DNA from: Rhodospirillales bacterium
Lineage (GTDB): Bacteria > Pseudomonadota > Alphaproteobacteria > CACIAM-22H2
NCBI GenBank assembly: GCA_016195145.1
Contig: JACQAF010000272.1
Span: forward strand, 1 to 5,676
Reading direction: 5' to 3'
Length of the DNA stretch: 5,676 nucleotides
Below are positions 1-5,676 of this stretch, one piece after another (the stretch's first letter is position 1; every line of letters starts with the position of its first letter). The notes below the pieces were generated by a model, which had not been told where the DNA came from, did not search any database, and was given only the letters and a program-made list of their open reading frames with translations. Both the position numbers and the translations under genes were made by a program.

Positions 1-408
1 ATCGCCATGCGCCCCGGCAAGCCGCTGATGTTCGGCAAGATTGGCGCCACGCCTCTCCTTGGCCTCCCCGGCAACCCGGTATCGTCGCTGGTCTGCTCGA
101 TGATTTTCCTCGTCCCCGCCGTCGCCAGGATGCTGGGTCTCGCCGAGACCGGCCCGTCGGGTCATACCGCCATCCTCGGCTGCGATCTCGCCGAAAACGA
201 CCAGCGCCAGGACTATCTGCGCTCGACGCTCGCCCTCGATGCGGCCGGCCGGCGCGTCGCAACACCGTTCCCGCGTCAGGACAGCTCGATGCTCTCATTC
301 CTCGCCAAGGCCGACTGCCTTGTCATCCGTCTCCCGCACGCCCCGGCCGCAAAGGCCGGCGATCCGGTCGATGTCCTTTTGTTGCGCGATGGACCGATCC
401 TGCTTTGA
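1..408 (+). CDS. moeA: Molybdopterin molybdenumtransferase MoeA, C-terminal part (5' end outside window)
   Basis: Reading frame 1 is open from the first base to a TGA at 406-408, giving the last 135 residues of a protein usually about 400 residues long. MoeA inserts molybdate into adenylylated molybdopterin in the cytoplasm, the last step of basic molybdenum cofactor synthesis. The visible part begins with the IAMRPGKPLMFG stretch and continues with GLPGNPVSS (local residues 21-29), the hallmark of the MoCF-binding (MogA-like) domain of MoeA. The remaining roughly 80 residues fit the small beta-barrel C-terminal domain IV, ending in VDVLLLRDGPILL. The ATG at 7 is internal and is not the real start. 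The gene lies just upstream of lexA on the same strand, as in many Alphaproteobacteria where moaC-moeA precede lexA. No frameshift or missing motif is seen. The LPGNPVS motif makes the family call firm. Confidence 0.93.
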   Translation: MAMRPGKPLMFGKIGATPLLGLPGNPVSSLVCSMIFLVPAVARMLGLAETGPSGHTAILGCDLAENDQRQDYLRSTLALDAAGRRVATPFPRQDSSMLSFLAKADCLVIRLPHAPAAKAGDPVDVLLLRDGPILL

Positions 409-418
409 TCGTGTGGCT

Positions 419-453
419 ATCCGGGTTTTCCCGCTCCGGATCGTAACGGATCC
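419..453. repeat. Overlapping small inverted repeats after moeA
   Basis: ATCCGG at 419-424 is complementary to CCGGAT at 436-441 with an 11-base loop. Inside that loop region CGGG-TTTT-CCCG (422-433) can form an alternative 4-bp stem. GGATC at 438-442 pairs with GATCC at 449-453 across 6 bases. These begin 10 bases after the moeA stop and could slow or end transcription, but no T-run follows. This is therefore not a convincing intrinsic terminator, and chance is possible in GC-rich DNA. Confidence 0.25.
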
Positions 454-461
454 GCGCCCCC

Positions 462-490
462 TTGACGCTGAGGCGGAACTAAACTAGAAC
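462..490 (+). promoter_or_regulatory. Sigma-70-type promoter of lexA
   Basis: TTGACG at 462-467 matches the -35 consensus at five of six bases. After a 17-base spacer, TAGAAC at 485-490 matches TATAAT at four of six. Transcription would start near 496-498, giving a leader of about 50 bases before the lexA ATG at 548. The placement 54 bases after moeA shows that lexA can be transcribed independently of moeA. The LexA operator overlaps the spacer and the -10 element, which supports this as the regulated promoter. Confidence 0.72.
476..490 (+). promoter_or_regulatory. LexA operator (alphaproteobacterial SOS box)
   Basis: GAAC at 476-479 and GAAC at 487-490 form a perfect direct repeat with exactly 7 bases between them. 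On the other strand this reads GTTC-N7-GTTC, the known LexA recognition sequence of Alphaproteobacteria, which differs from the palindromic CTG-N10-CAG box of E. coli. The box covers the 3' half of the promoter spacer and all of the -10 hexamer of lexA. Bound LexA would block RNA polymerase, giving autorepression that is relieved by DNA damage. No other GAAC-N7-GAAC site was found in the other gene-upstream regions of the window. Confidence 0.88.
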
Positions 491-547
491 ATCCTCTTCG
501 TTGCGGGTTTGTTCCGCGTCTCTTTTTGACCGACCGTGGGTGGTATG

Positions 548-1285
548 ATGCTGACGCGCAAGCAATACGAGCTTCTCATGTTCATCAATCGTCATCTCAA
601 CGAAAACGGCGTTTCGCCCTCGTTCGACGAGATGAAGGAGGCGCTTGGTTTGCGTTCCAAATCCGGCATCCACCGGTTGATAACCGGGCTTGAGGAAAGG
701 GGATTTATCCATCGTCTGCCCCACCGGGCGCGGGCGCTTGAAGTCGTCCGCCTGCCGGAAAACCAGCCCGGCAACAATCCGGCACCAGCCAAGCCGGCCG
801 CGCCCGTGGGCGGTTTCCGGCCGCAAGTCATCCAGGGCGAATTTCGCAATGGTCTTACGGGAGTCAGCGCCGCGGTCATGGCCAATGCCGGGACGGCGTC
901 GCAAACGGTTTCCTTGCCACTTTACGGGCGGATCGCGGCCGGCCTGCCGATCGAGGCCGTACAGGACGCTTCGACAACGATCGAAATTCCTCCCTCGCTT
1001 CTGTCGCGCGGCGAGCATTTCGCTCTCGAAGTCGCTGGCGATTCGATGATCGACGCCGGCATCTATGATGGCGATACGGTGATCGTCCAGCGCTCCGACA
1101 CAGCCGATAACGGCACGATTGTCGTGGCCCTGATCGACGACAACGAGGTGACCCTGAAACGCCTGCGCCGGCGCGGCGCGTCGATCGCGCTCGAACCCGC
1201 CAACAAGGCCTATGAAACGCGCATCTTCGGCCCCGACCGGGTGCGCGTGCAGGGCCGGGCCGTCGGCCTCATCCGCAAACTCTGA
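548..1285 (+). CDS. lexA: LexA SOS-response repressor with self-cleaving peptidase domain
   Basis: LexA represses DNA-damage genes and is inactivated by RecA*-stimulated self-cleavage. The 245-residue product opens with MLTRKQYELL and a winged helix-turn-helix domain (about 1-66) containing PSFDEMKEALGLRSKSGIHR, the family signature. A Pro/Ala/Gly-rich linker (about 70-118) follows, then the S24-type domain. Its cleavage site is Ala131-Gly132 (RIAAGLP), the catalytic Ser166 lies in GDSM and the catalytic Lys204 in VTLKRL. The cleavage-to-Ser spacing (35) equals that of E. coli LexA, and the Ser-to-Lys spacing (38) is one longer. The ATG at 548 is chosen because family members start MLTRKQ; in-frame GTG 536 and ATG 545 would add four or one residues. 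The Shine-Dalgarno is weak (GGGTGG at 538-543). All key residues are present, so the protein should be functional and autoregulated through the operator at 476-490. Confidence 0.97.
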   Translation: MLTRKQYELLMFINRHLNENGVSPSFDEMKEALGLRSKSGIHRLITGLEERGFIHRLPHRARALEVVRLPENQPGNNPAPAKPAAPVGGFRPQVIQGEFRNGLTGVSAAVMANAGTASQTVSLPLYGRIAAGLPIEAVQDASTTIEIPPSLLSRGEHFALEVAGDSMIDAGIYDGDTVIVQRSDTADNGTIVVALIDDNEVTLKRLRRRGASIALEPANKAYETRIFGPDRVRVQGRAVGLIRKL

Positions 1286-1288
1286 ACG

Positions 1289-3460
1289 TCAACGCCCGGC
1301 TGTTGCATTTTTCTGGCGGGACCGTGGCGCCGGCAGCACCCACGGGCGTGCGCCACGATATCCGCGCACGCTTTCCACCCGGATCCGCCCGTCGAGCCAG
1401 ATCGCGTGCGCGCCGTCGCGCCACAGCGCGAAACGATCAATGACCACGGCCGATGGGCAGTCGCGGCGTATCGGGATCGTCGCCACCACGACGCTTGCCA
1501 TGCGACAATCCTCGGCCAGTGCTCCGATGCGCCGCACCAGCGCTACCGTCCGGCCGTGTGCGGCGTAGAGACAGCCGTCGGTATCGCAGGCGAGCCGGCC
1601 GTCAATCCCGATCCCATCCTTGGGCCAGAGAACGGCCCCGTCCTGCCCCGCGCGCCGCAACCACGTTTCGCGGGTCATCCGGACCGCCCGTTGGGCCGAG
1701 AGCTGCAATAAGCCGTCCGCCCCGCGCACAGCGACGAGCCGCGCATCGCCCGCGACCAGCACATCGGGGCCGCGTTGCAGCGGGATGGATGCAAGGCCTA
1801 GCAGGATCACCGGCACCCCGGCCAGCTGCCAGCCCCGTTGCCACAGGCACAGCCACAAGCCGCCTAGCGTCACCGCCCCCAGACCCCATACCGGCATCGC
1901 CGGCAGCAGCGCAACCGCGCCGTCCCATCCGGCCACCATGCGGGCGACGGCGAGGATGCCCTCCACCCCCCAGCCCATCGCGGCCAGAGCCGGGCCGTCG
2001 AGCCCGAACGGGGCCAGTACGTAGACCATCACCGCCCACGGCATGACCCATAGCCCGGTTAACGGCACCGCAATCAAGTTGGCGACCAGCCCATAGAGCG
2101 TAAAGCGGTTGAAGTGATAGAGCGCATAGGGGGCCGAGGCCATGCCGGCGACGAAGGTCGTGAAGGCCACGGCCGACAATCCCTGGAGCGCCCGACGCCC
2201 GAACCCGGCGCCCGCCCGCCAGCGGGCGAACCGGCCGCGCAATGCCTCCCAGCCGGCGATCAACGCCACGACCGCCGCAAACGACATCTGGAAGCTGGGG
2301 CTGAGGATGCTTTCGGGCGCCAGTAACAGCACGGCGAAGGCCGCCCACCCGACCAGCCGCATCGAGATCGCCGTGCGGTCGATTAGAATGGCGAACAACA
2401 CCACGCCCGCCATCAGCCAGGCCCGGCGAACCGGCACCGCCGGCACGACGAACAGCGCATAAAGGGAAATGGCGACAAAAGCGGCGACCGCCGCCCATTT
2501 CTTGATCGGGTAGCGCAATGCGACCGGCGGCACGAGCGCCAGCCCGCCGCGTATGGCGAAAAACACAATACCGGCGACCAGGCTGACATGCAGTCCCGAT
2601 ATCGCCAGCAGGTGGGCGAGCCCGGAATCGCGAATCGCCCCCATCTCGGCCGGGGGGACGACTTTTTGCTCGCCGGTCAGCAACGTCGCCGTCACCGCCC
2701 CGACGGGGCCCGGCAGCGTCGCCGTTACCCGCTCGACCATGGCAAGGCGCACGGCGTCGAGACGCATCCGCCAGCCGCTCGTCGTTTCGTCCCCACGCGC
2801 CGTCCGACGAACCGCGCCTAGCGCATAGCCGACCGCGCCGAGCTGTTCGAACCACGCCTGGCGCTGAAAATCATAGGCCCCCGGCGCCGCCGGAGCCGGC
2901 GGCGGCATGAGCATGGCGCGCAATTCGACCCGATCGCCGGGGCGCAGATCGGCCGGGGCCTTGCGCATCTGGACACGGATCCGCACGGGCGTATGCGCCG
3001 GCTCCAGCCCCGACAGCGTCACCCGATCGAGCACCATCCGCCGGTCGGCCGGCCGGATATCGATGGCAACGACGCGGCCGCTGACCTCGACCGGCCCGAT
3101 GCGCCGTTCGAGCACGGGCGCGGCGACCGATAACGCTCGCCACTGGACGACCGTTACCCCAAGACCGGCCGCCGTGGCCGCCAGTGCGATCCCAACGATC
3201 AACGCGTGCCGCCGGCCGACAATAGCCGCAATAATCGCCAGCACCACGAATGCCGGCGCGGCCCATATCGGCGGTTCGGTGGCGAGGCCGAAATACCCCC
3301 CGATGCCGGCCCCGAAGGCCACCGGCAGCCACAACGCCAGCCGTGTCTGCTCGGCTGCGAGAACGCCCGAGACCCACGCCCCGATCCGCGCGCCGGGCGC
3401 CCTCGTTGCGCGTGTCCCGTCGCCCTGCGGCCAGGTTGCCTCTTCTCCGTTGCCGGTCAT
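1289..3460 (-). CDS. comEC: ComEC/Rec2-family inner-membrane DNA uptake protein
   Basis: ComEC forms the channel that carries single-stranded DNA across the inner membrane in natural transformation. The product has 723 residues. Hydrophobic helices at about 42-104 precede a soluble, OB-like DUF4131 region (about 115-220). A polytopic Competence domain (about 250-560) follows, with the signature GLAHLLAISGLHVSLVAG at 280-297, FQMSF at 390-394 and NLIAVPLTGLWVMP at 461-474. The last 160 residues are soluble and end in AHAIWLDGRIRVESVRGYRGARPWV. This corresponds in position to the metallo-beta-lactamase domain of Bacillus-type ComEC but lacks its HxHxDH and DVGQGDA motifs. The ATG at 3460 is preferred because AAGGCGG (3472-3466 on the minus strand) lies at a Shine-Dalgarno distance; a TTG at 3562 would add 34 unlike-family residues. 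It converges on lexA with 3 bases between stops and diverges from gltX. Whether the host is naturally competent cannot be told from this gene alone. Confidence 0.93.
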   Translation of the reverse strand: MTGNGEEATWPQGDGTRATRAPGARIGAWVSGVLAAEQTRLALWLPVAFGAGIGGYFGLATEPPIWAAPAFVVLAIIAAIVGRRHALIVGIALAATAAGLGVTVVQWRALSVAAPVLERRIGPVEVSGRVVAIDIRPADRRMVLDRVTLSGLEPAHTPVRIRVQMRKAPADLRPGDRVELRAMLMPPPAPAAPGAYDFQRQAWFEQLGAVGYALGAVRRTARGDETTSGWRMRLDAVRLAMVERVTATLPGPVGAVTATLLTGEQKVVPPAEMGAIRDSGLAHLLAISGLHVSLVAGIVFFAIRGGLALVPPVALRYPIKKWAAVAAFVAISLYALFVVPAVPVRRAWLMAGVVLFAILIDRTAISMRLVGWAAFAVLLLAPESILSPSFQMSFAAVVALIAGWEALRGRFARWRAGAGFGRRALQGLSAVAFTTFVAGMASAPYALYHFNRFTLYGLVANLIAVPLTGLWVMPWAVMVYVLAPFGLDGPALAAMGWGVEGILAVARMVAGWDGAVALLPAMPVWGLGAVTLGGLWLCLWQRGWQLAGVPVILLGLASIPLQRGPDVLVAGDARLVAVRGADGLLQLSAQRAVRMTRETWLRRAGQDGAVLWPKDGIGIDGRLACDTDGCLYAAHGRTVALVRRIGALAEDCRMASVVVATIPIRRDCPSAVVIDRFALWRDGAHAIWLDGRIRVESVRGYRGARPWVLPAPRSRQKNATAGR
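1290..1312 (+). terminator. Possible weak terminator of lexA
   Basis: CAAC at 1290-1293 pairs with GTTG at 1302-1305, extendable by one G-T pair, and is followed by CA and five T residues at 1308-1312. It begins 4 bases after the lexA stop and lies within the 3' end of comEC on the opposite strand. The stem is short and low in energy for such GC-rich DNA. It may only assist termination, and Rho could be the real mechanism. Confidence 0.28.
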
Positions 3461-3570
3461 TCCCGACCGCCTTGTGCCGATTTCCCCCGAGGGCTGAATC
3501 CCCCAGCCGGATGTGCTAAACACGGGCCCCGATCCGCAAATTCTAATCCCGCAGGACTGCAACCTCCAGT
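3461..3570. promoter_or_regulatory. Divergent comEC/gltX intergenic region
   Basis: These 110 bases separate the two divergent start codons and should contain both promoters. No strong pair of hexamers stands out. On the minus strand a good -10-like TAGAAT (3545-3540) could serve comEC, but its -35 partner is poor. On the plus strand TTGTGC at 3472-3477 with TGAATC at 3495-3500 is a weak gltX candidate. A small inverted repeat GGCTG (492-496 past 3000) with CAGCC (504-508 past 3000) has a 7-base loop. No LexA box (GAAC-N7-GAAC) is present, so comEC does not look SOS-controlled. Confidence 0.45.
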
Positions 3571-4971
3571 ATGACCATCGTCTGTCGTTTCGCCCCGTCC
3601 CCCACCGGCTTCCTCCATATCGGCGGCGCGCGCACCGCGCTGTTCAACTGGCTGTTCGCCCTCCATCACAAGGGGAAATTCTGCCTGCGCATCGAGGACA
3701 CCGATCGCGCGCGTTCGACCGAGGCGGCGATCGACGCCATCCTCGACGGCCTCAAATGGCTCGGCCTCGATTGGGACGGCGAGGTTGTTTATCAGTTCGC
3801 CCGCGCCAAGCGGCACGCCGAGGTGGCGCATCAGCTGCTTGCCGAAGGCAAGGCCTATCGTTGCTACTGTTCGCCGGCCGAACTCGACGAGATGCGCGCC
3901 AAGGCCAAAGCCGAAGGCCGGCCGATGCGCTATGACGGCCGCTGGCGCGACCGCGACGCCAAGGATGCGCCCGCCGGTGTCGCCCCGGTCATCCGCCTCA
4001 AGACCCCGCAGGCCGGCCAGACAATCATCCGCGACAAGGTGCAGGGCGACGTGGTGATCGACAACCAGCAGCTCGACGACATGATCCTGCTGCGCGCCGA
4101 TGGCACGCCGGTTTACATGCTGTCTGTTGTGGTCGACGATCATGACATGGGGGTGACTCATGTCATCCGCGGCGACGACCATCTCAACAACGCCGCGCGC
4201 CAGATGCAGCTGATCCAGGCCATGGATTGGCCGGTGCCGGTCTATGCCCATATCCCGCTGATCCACGGTCCCGACGGGGCCAAGCTGTCGAAGCGTCATG
4301 GCGCGCTCGGCGTCGAGGCGTATCGCGACATGGGCTACCTGCCCGAGGCGTTGCGCAACTACCTGCTGCGGCTTGGCTGGAGCCACGGCGACGAGGAAAC
4401 CATCCCGACCGAACAGGCGATCGAATGGTTCGATCTCGACGCCGTCGGCCGTTCGCCCTCGCGGTTCGATTTCGCCAAGCTAGCCAATCTCAACGGCCAT
4501 TATCTGCGGGCGGCTGCCGACCCACGGCTGGTCGACCTCGTCGTGCCCCGCATCGAACAGGCGCTCGGCCGGCCGGTCGATGCCGGCGCCCGGGCGCGGA
4601 TTCTGCGCGGCATGGGCGGCCTCAAGGCGCGCGCCAAGACGCTGGTCGAGCTCGCCGATAGCGCCCGCTTCTATGCCGAGACGCGGCCGCTCGCGATCAA
4701 CGAGGCGGCAGCCAAGCTCCTCGATACCGACGCCAAGGCGCGGCTGCGCAGCCTCGGCAGCACCTTCGCCGGCCTCGCCGACTGGCAGGCGGCCCCCCTC
4801 GAAGCGGCGGTCCGCACGGCCGCCGAGACCGCCGGTTGCAAGCTCGGTCAGCTTGCCCAGCCCCTGCGTGCTGCGCTCTCGGGCGCCACAACCTCGCCGC
4901 CGATCTTCGAAGTCATGGAAATCCTTGGCAAAGATGAGACATTGGCCCGTTTGGCCGATGTAACCGGGTAA
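3571..4971 (+). CDS. gltX: Glutamyl-tRNA synthetase (class I)
   Basis: This enzyme charges tRNA-Glu with glutamate using ATP in the cytoplasm. The 466-residue product has usual bacterial length. The Rossmann-fold catalytic domain starts RFAPSPTGFLHIGGARTALFN (6-26), where HIGG (16-19) is the HIGH motif. LRIEDTDRARS follows at 39-49, and IRGDDHLNN at 199-207. The KMSKS-equivalent is KLSKR at 238-242. From about 320 on, the helical anticodon-binding domain follows, ending near PPIFEVMEILGKDETLARL. Cys98 and Cys100 form the first half of the zinc-binding motif, but the later Cys/His ligands of E. coli GltX are absent (YDGRWRD at 121-127). The ATG at 3571 is firm because conserved sequence begins within six residues; its Shine-Dalgarno is poor, the nearest AGGA being 14 bases upstream. 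Many Alphaproteobacteria carry a second GltX paralogue and make Gln-tRNA through GatCAB; whether this copy also charges tRNA-Gln cannot be judged from the window. Confidence 0.97.
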   Translation: MTIVCRFAPSPTGFLHIGGARTALFNWLFALHHKGKFCLRIEDTDRARSTEAAIDAILDGLKWLGLDWDGEVVYQFARAKRHAEVAHQLLAEGKAYRCYCSPAELDEMRAKAKAEGRPMRYDGRWRDRDAKDAPAGVAPVIRLKTPQAGQTIIRDKVQGDVVIDNQQLDDMILLRADGTPVYMLSVVVDDHDMGVTHVIRGDDHLNNAARQMQLIQAMDWPVPVYAHIPLIHGPDGAKLSKRHGALGVEAYRDMGYLPEALRNYLLRLGWSHGDEETIPTEQAIEWFDLDAVGRSPSRFDFAKLANLNGHYLRAAADPRLVDLVVPRIEQALGRPVDAGARARILRGMGGLKARAKTLVELADSARFYAETRPLAINEAAAKLLDTDAKARLRSLGSTFAGLADWQAAPLEAAVRTAAETAGCKLGQLAQPLRAALSGATTSPPIFEVMEILGKDETLARLADVTG

Positions 4972-4994
4972 CCCATAAGCGCCCGTTTGGTGAA

Positions 4995-5023
4995 TTGCCT
5001 TAACCGCCGTCCGGCCTTATTCT
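4995..5023 (+). promoter_or_regulatory. Candidate gltA promoter
   Basis: TTGCCT at 4995-5000 (four of six bases of the -35 consensus) is separated by 17 bases from TATTCT at 5018-5023 (four of six of the -10 consensus). This predicts a start near 5030 and a leader of about 54 bases to the gltA ATG. It is the best-spaced pair in the gltX-gltA gap and lies in an AT-richer patch. Read-through from gltX is an alternative, since no clear intrinsic terminator follows gltX. Confidence 0.45.
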
Positions 5024-5025
5024 TT

Positions 5026-5077
5026 TTGCTGCAAAGCAACACAGGCTAGGGGCCTGCCCGGGGCCCCGGCGAGGAAA
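5026..5077 (+). promoter_or_regulatory. Structured gltA leader with Shine-Dalgarno
   Basis: TTGCT (5026-5030) pairs with AGCAA (5035-5039) around a GCAA loop of the stable GNRA type. Downstream, CAGGC (5042-5046) can pair with GCCTG (5052-5056). As an exclusive alternative, GGGGCC (5049-5054) can pair with GGCCCC (5062-5067). A strong Shine-Dalgarno GAGGAAAG begins at 5071, four bases after the last stem; GAGGA ends 8 bases before the ATG at 5084. The ribosome site itself is outside the stems. The pairings are seen directly, but any regulatory role is inference. Confidence 0.4.
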
Positions 5078-5083
5078 GTTCCG

Positions 5084-5676
5084 ATGAACAAAAAAGCCGC
5101 CGCCGTTGAAAACAAGAACACCGTCACCATCATCGACAACTCGACCGGCAAACGCATGGACCTGCCGCTGATCGACGGCACTCTCGGCCCCAAGGTCATC
5201 GACGTCCGCAAGCTGTACGCCGAGATGGGATATTTCACCTACGATCCGGGCTTCACCTCGACCGCATCCTGCGAATCCAAGATCACCTTCATCGACGGCG
5301 ACGAAGGCGTGCTTATGCATCGCGGCTATTCGATCGAGGACCTCGCCGAGCACAGCGACTTCATGGAGGTGTGTTATCTCCTCCTCAAGGGAGAACTGCC
5401 GACCGCCGAGCAGAAAGCGAAATTCGAACGCGATATCACCGTCCACACCATGCTGCACGAACAGATCGGACGCTTCTTTACCGGCTTCCGGCGCGACGCG
5501 CACCCGATGGCGGTGATGTGCGGCGTGGTCGGCGCGCTGTCGGCCTTCTATCATGACAGCCTCGATATCGGCGACCCGCATCAGCGCATGGTCGCCTCCT
5601 ATCGCATGATCGCCAAGATGCCGACGATCGCCGCGATGGCGCATAAATATTCCATCGGCCAGCCGTTCATGTATCC
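5084..5676 (+). CDS. gltA: Citrate synthase, N-terminal part (3' end outside window)
   Basis: Citrate synthase condenses acetyl-CoA with oxaloacetate to citrate, the entry step of the TCA cycle. The frame is open from ATG 5084 to the window end, giving 197 complete codons plus two bases, somewhat under half of a type II bacterial enzyme (about 430 residues). Recognisable stretches are VTIIDNSTGKRMDLPLIDGTLG at 14-35 (N-terminal beta-rich domain of the Gram-negative type). The motif FTSTASCESKITFIDGDEGVLMHRGYSIEDLAEHSDF spans 57-93, and CYLLLKGELPT is at 97-107. FYHDSLDI (155-162) and the HKYSIGQPFMYP end (187 on) also fit GltA. The catalytic His/His/Asp residues lie beyond the window, so activity cannot be checked. 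The start is fixed by the strong GAGGAAAG Shine-Dalgarno. It follows gltX on the same strand by 112 bases, the usual alphaproteobacterial arrangement. A methylcitrate synthase is a less likely alternative given the N-terminal type and the context. Confidence 0.95.
   Translation, partial: MNKKAAAVENKNTVTIIDNSTGKRMDLPLIDGTLGPKVIDVRKLYAEMGYFTYDPGFTSTASCESKITFIDGDEGVLMHRGYSIEDLAEHSDFMEVCYLLLKGELPTAEQKAKFERDITVHTMLHEQIGRFFTGFRRDAHPMAVMCGVVGALSAFYHDSLDIGDPHQRMVASYRMIAKMPTIAAMAHKYSIGQPFMY

Noticed and set aside
511..525. Second possible LexA half-site GTTC at 511
   Set aside because: The base run 7 positions downstream is CTTT, not GTTC, so the direct-repeat rule is not met.
479..1018. Minus-strand open frame opposite lexA
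   Set aside because: It is antisense to the conserved LexA DNA-binding domain and covers the lexA promoter. The protein is not recognisable.
1602..2855. Minus-strand open frame of 417 codons within comEC
   Set aside because: It is a shifted frame of comEC itself, with Arg/Gly-rich low-complexity translation and no domain pattern. The comEC frame carries all the conserved motifs.
3461..3562. Extension of comEC to a TTG start at 3562
   Set aside because: It would add 34 residues that do not resemble a ComEC N-terminus and would leave only 8 bases to the gltX ATG. ATG 3460 has a Shine-Dalgarno-like AAGGCGG.
3457..4386. Minus-strand open frame of 309 codons opposite gltX
   Set aside because: It is antisense to highly conserved gltX codons, its translation resembles no family I know, and it overlaps the comEC start. 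In GC-rich DNA such shadow frames are expected.
5000..5003. TTAA upstream of gltA as a CtrA site
   Set aside because: There is no second TTAA at the required 7-base spacing, so a single tetramer has no weight.

Overview
This is a GC-rich window with three complete protein-coding genes and two genes cut by the window edges. The order is moeA (3' end), lexA, comEC on the minus strand, gltX, then gltA (5' end). The proteins, the direct-repeat SOS operator GAAC-N7-GAAC and the gene order all match the conserved trp-moaC-moeA-lexA-comEC-gltX-gltA block of Alphaproteobacteria. The high GC and the style of the LexA, ComEC and citrate synthase proteins suggest a Rhodospirillales-like member, but that rank is inference. 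I see no insertion sequences, CRISPR arrays, tRNA or rRNA genes, or signs of recent transfer.

Left part (1-1285): the last 135 codons of moeA (molybdenum cofactor synthesis) are followed by a 139-base gap. That gap holds a well-formed lexA promoter (TTGACG, 17-base spacer, TAGAAC) with an alphaproteobacterial LexA operator lying across the spacer and the -10 hexamer, so lexA is very probably autoregulated. The encoded LexA has the winged-helix DNA-binding domain, an Ala-Gly cleavage site and the Ser/Lys dyad.

Middle part (1289-3570): comEC runs toward lexA, and the two stop codons are only 3 bases apart. Its product is a multi-pass inner-membrane DNA-uptake channel protein. Its C-terminal region aligns in position with the metallo-beta-lactamase domain of Bacillus-type ComEC but lacks the metal-binding motifs. 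A 110-base divergent spacer separates comEC from gltX.

Right part (3571-5676): gltX encodes glutamyl-tRNA synthetase. A 112-base leader with a candidate promoter, several small hairpins and a strong Shine-Dalgarno sequence precedes gltA, the TCA-cycle citrate synthase, of which 197 codons are present.

The genes serve different housekeeping roles (cofactor synthesis, SOS control, DNA uptake, tRNA charging, TCA cycle). The block looks like conserved synteny rather than one functional system, and I found no convincing undescribed system here. The points most worth a second look are the LexA operator/promoter geometry, the degenerate ComEC C-terminal domain, the partial zinc site in GltX and the structured gltA leader.
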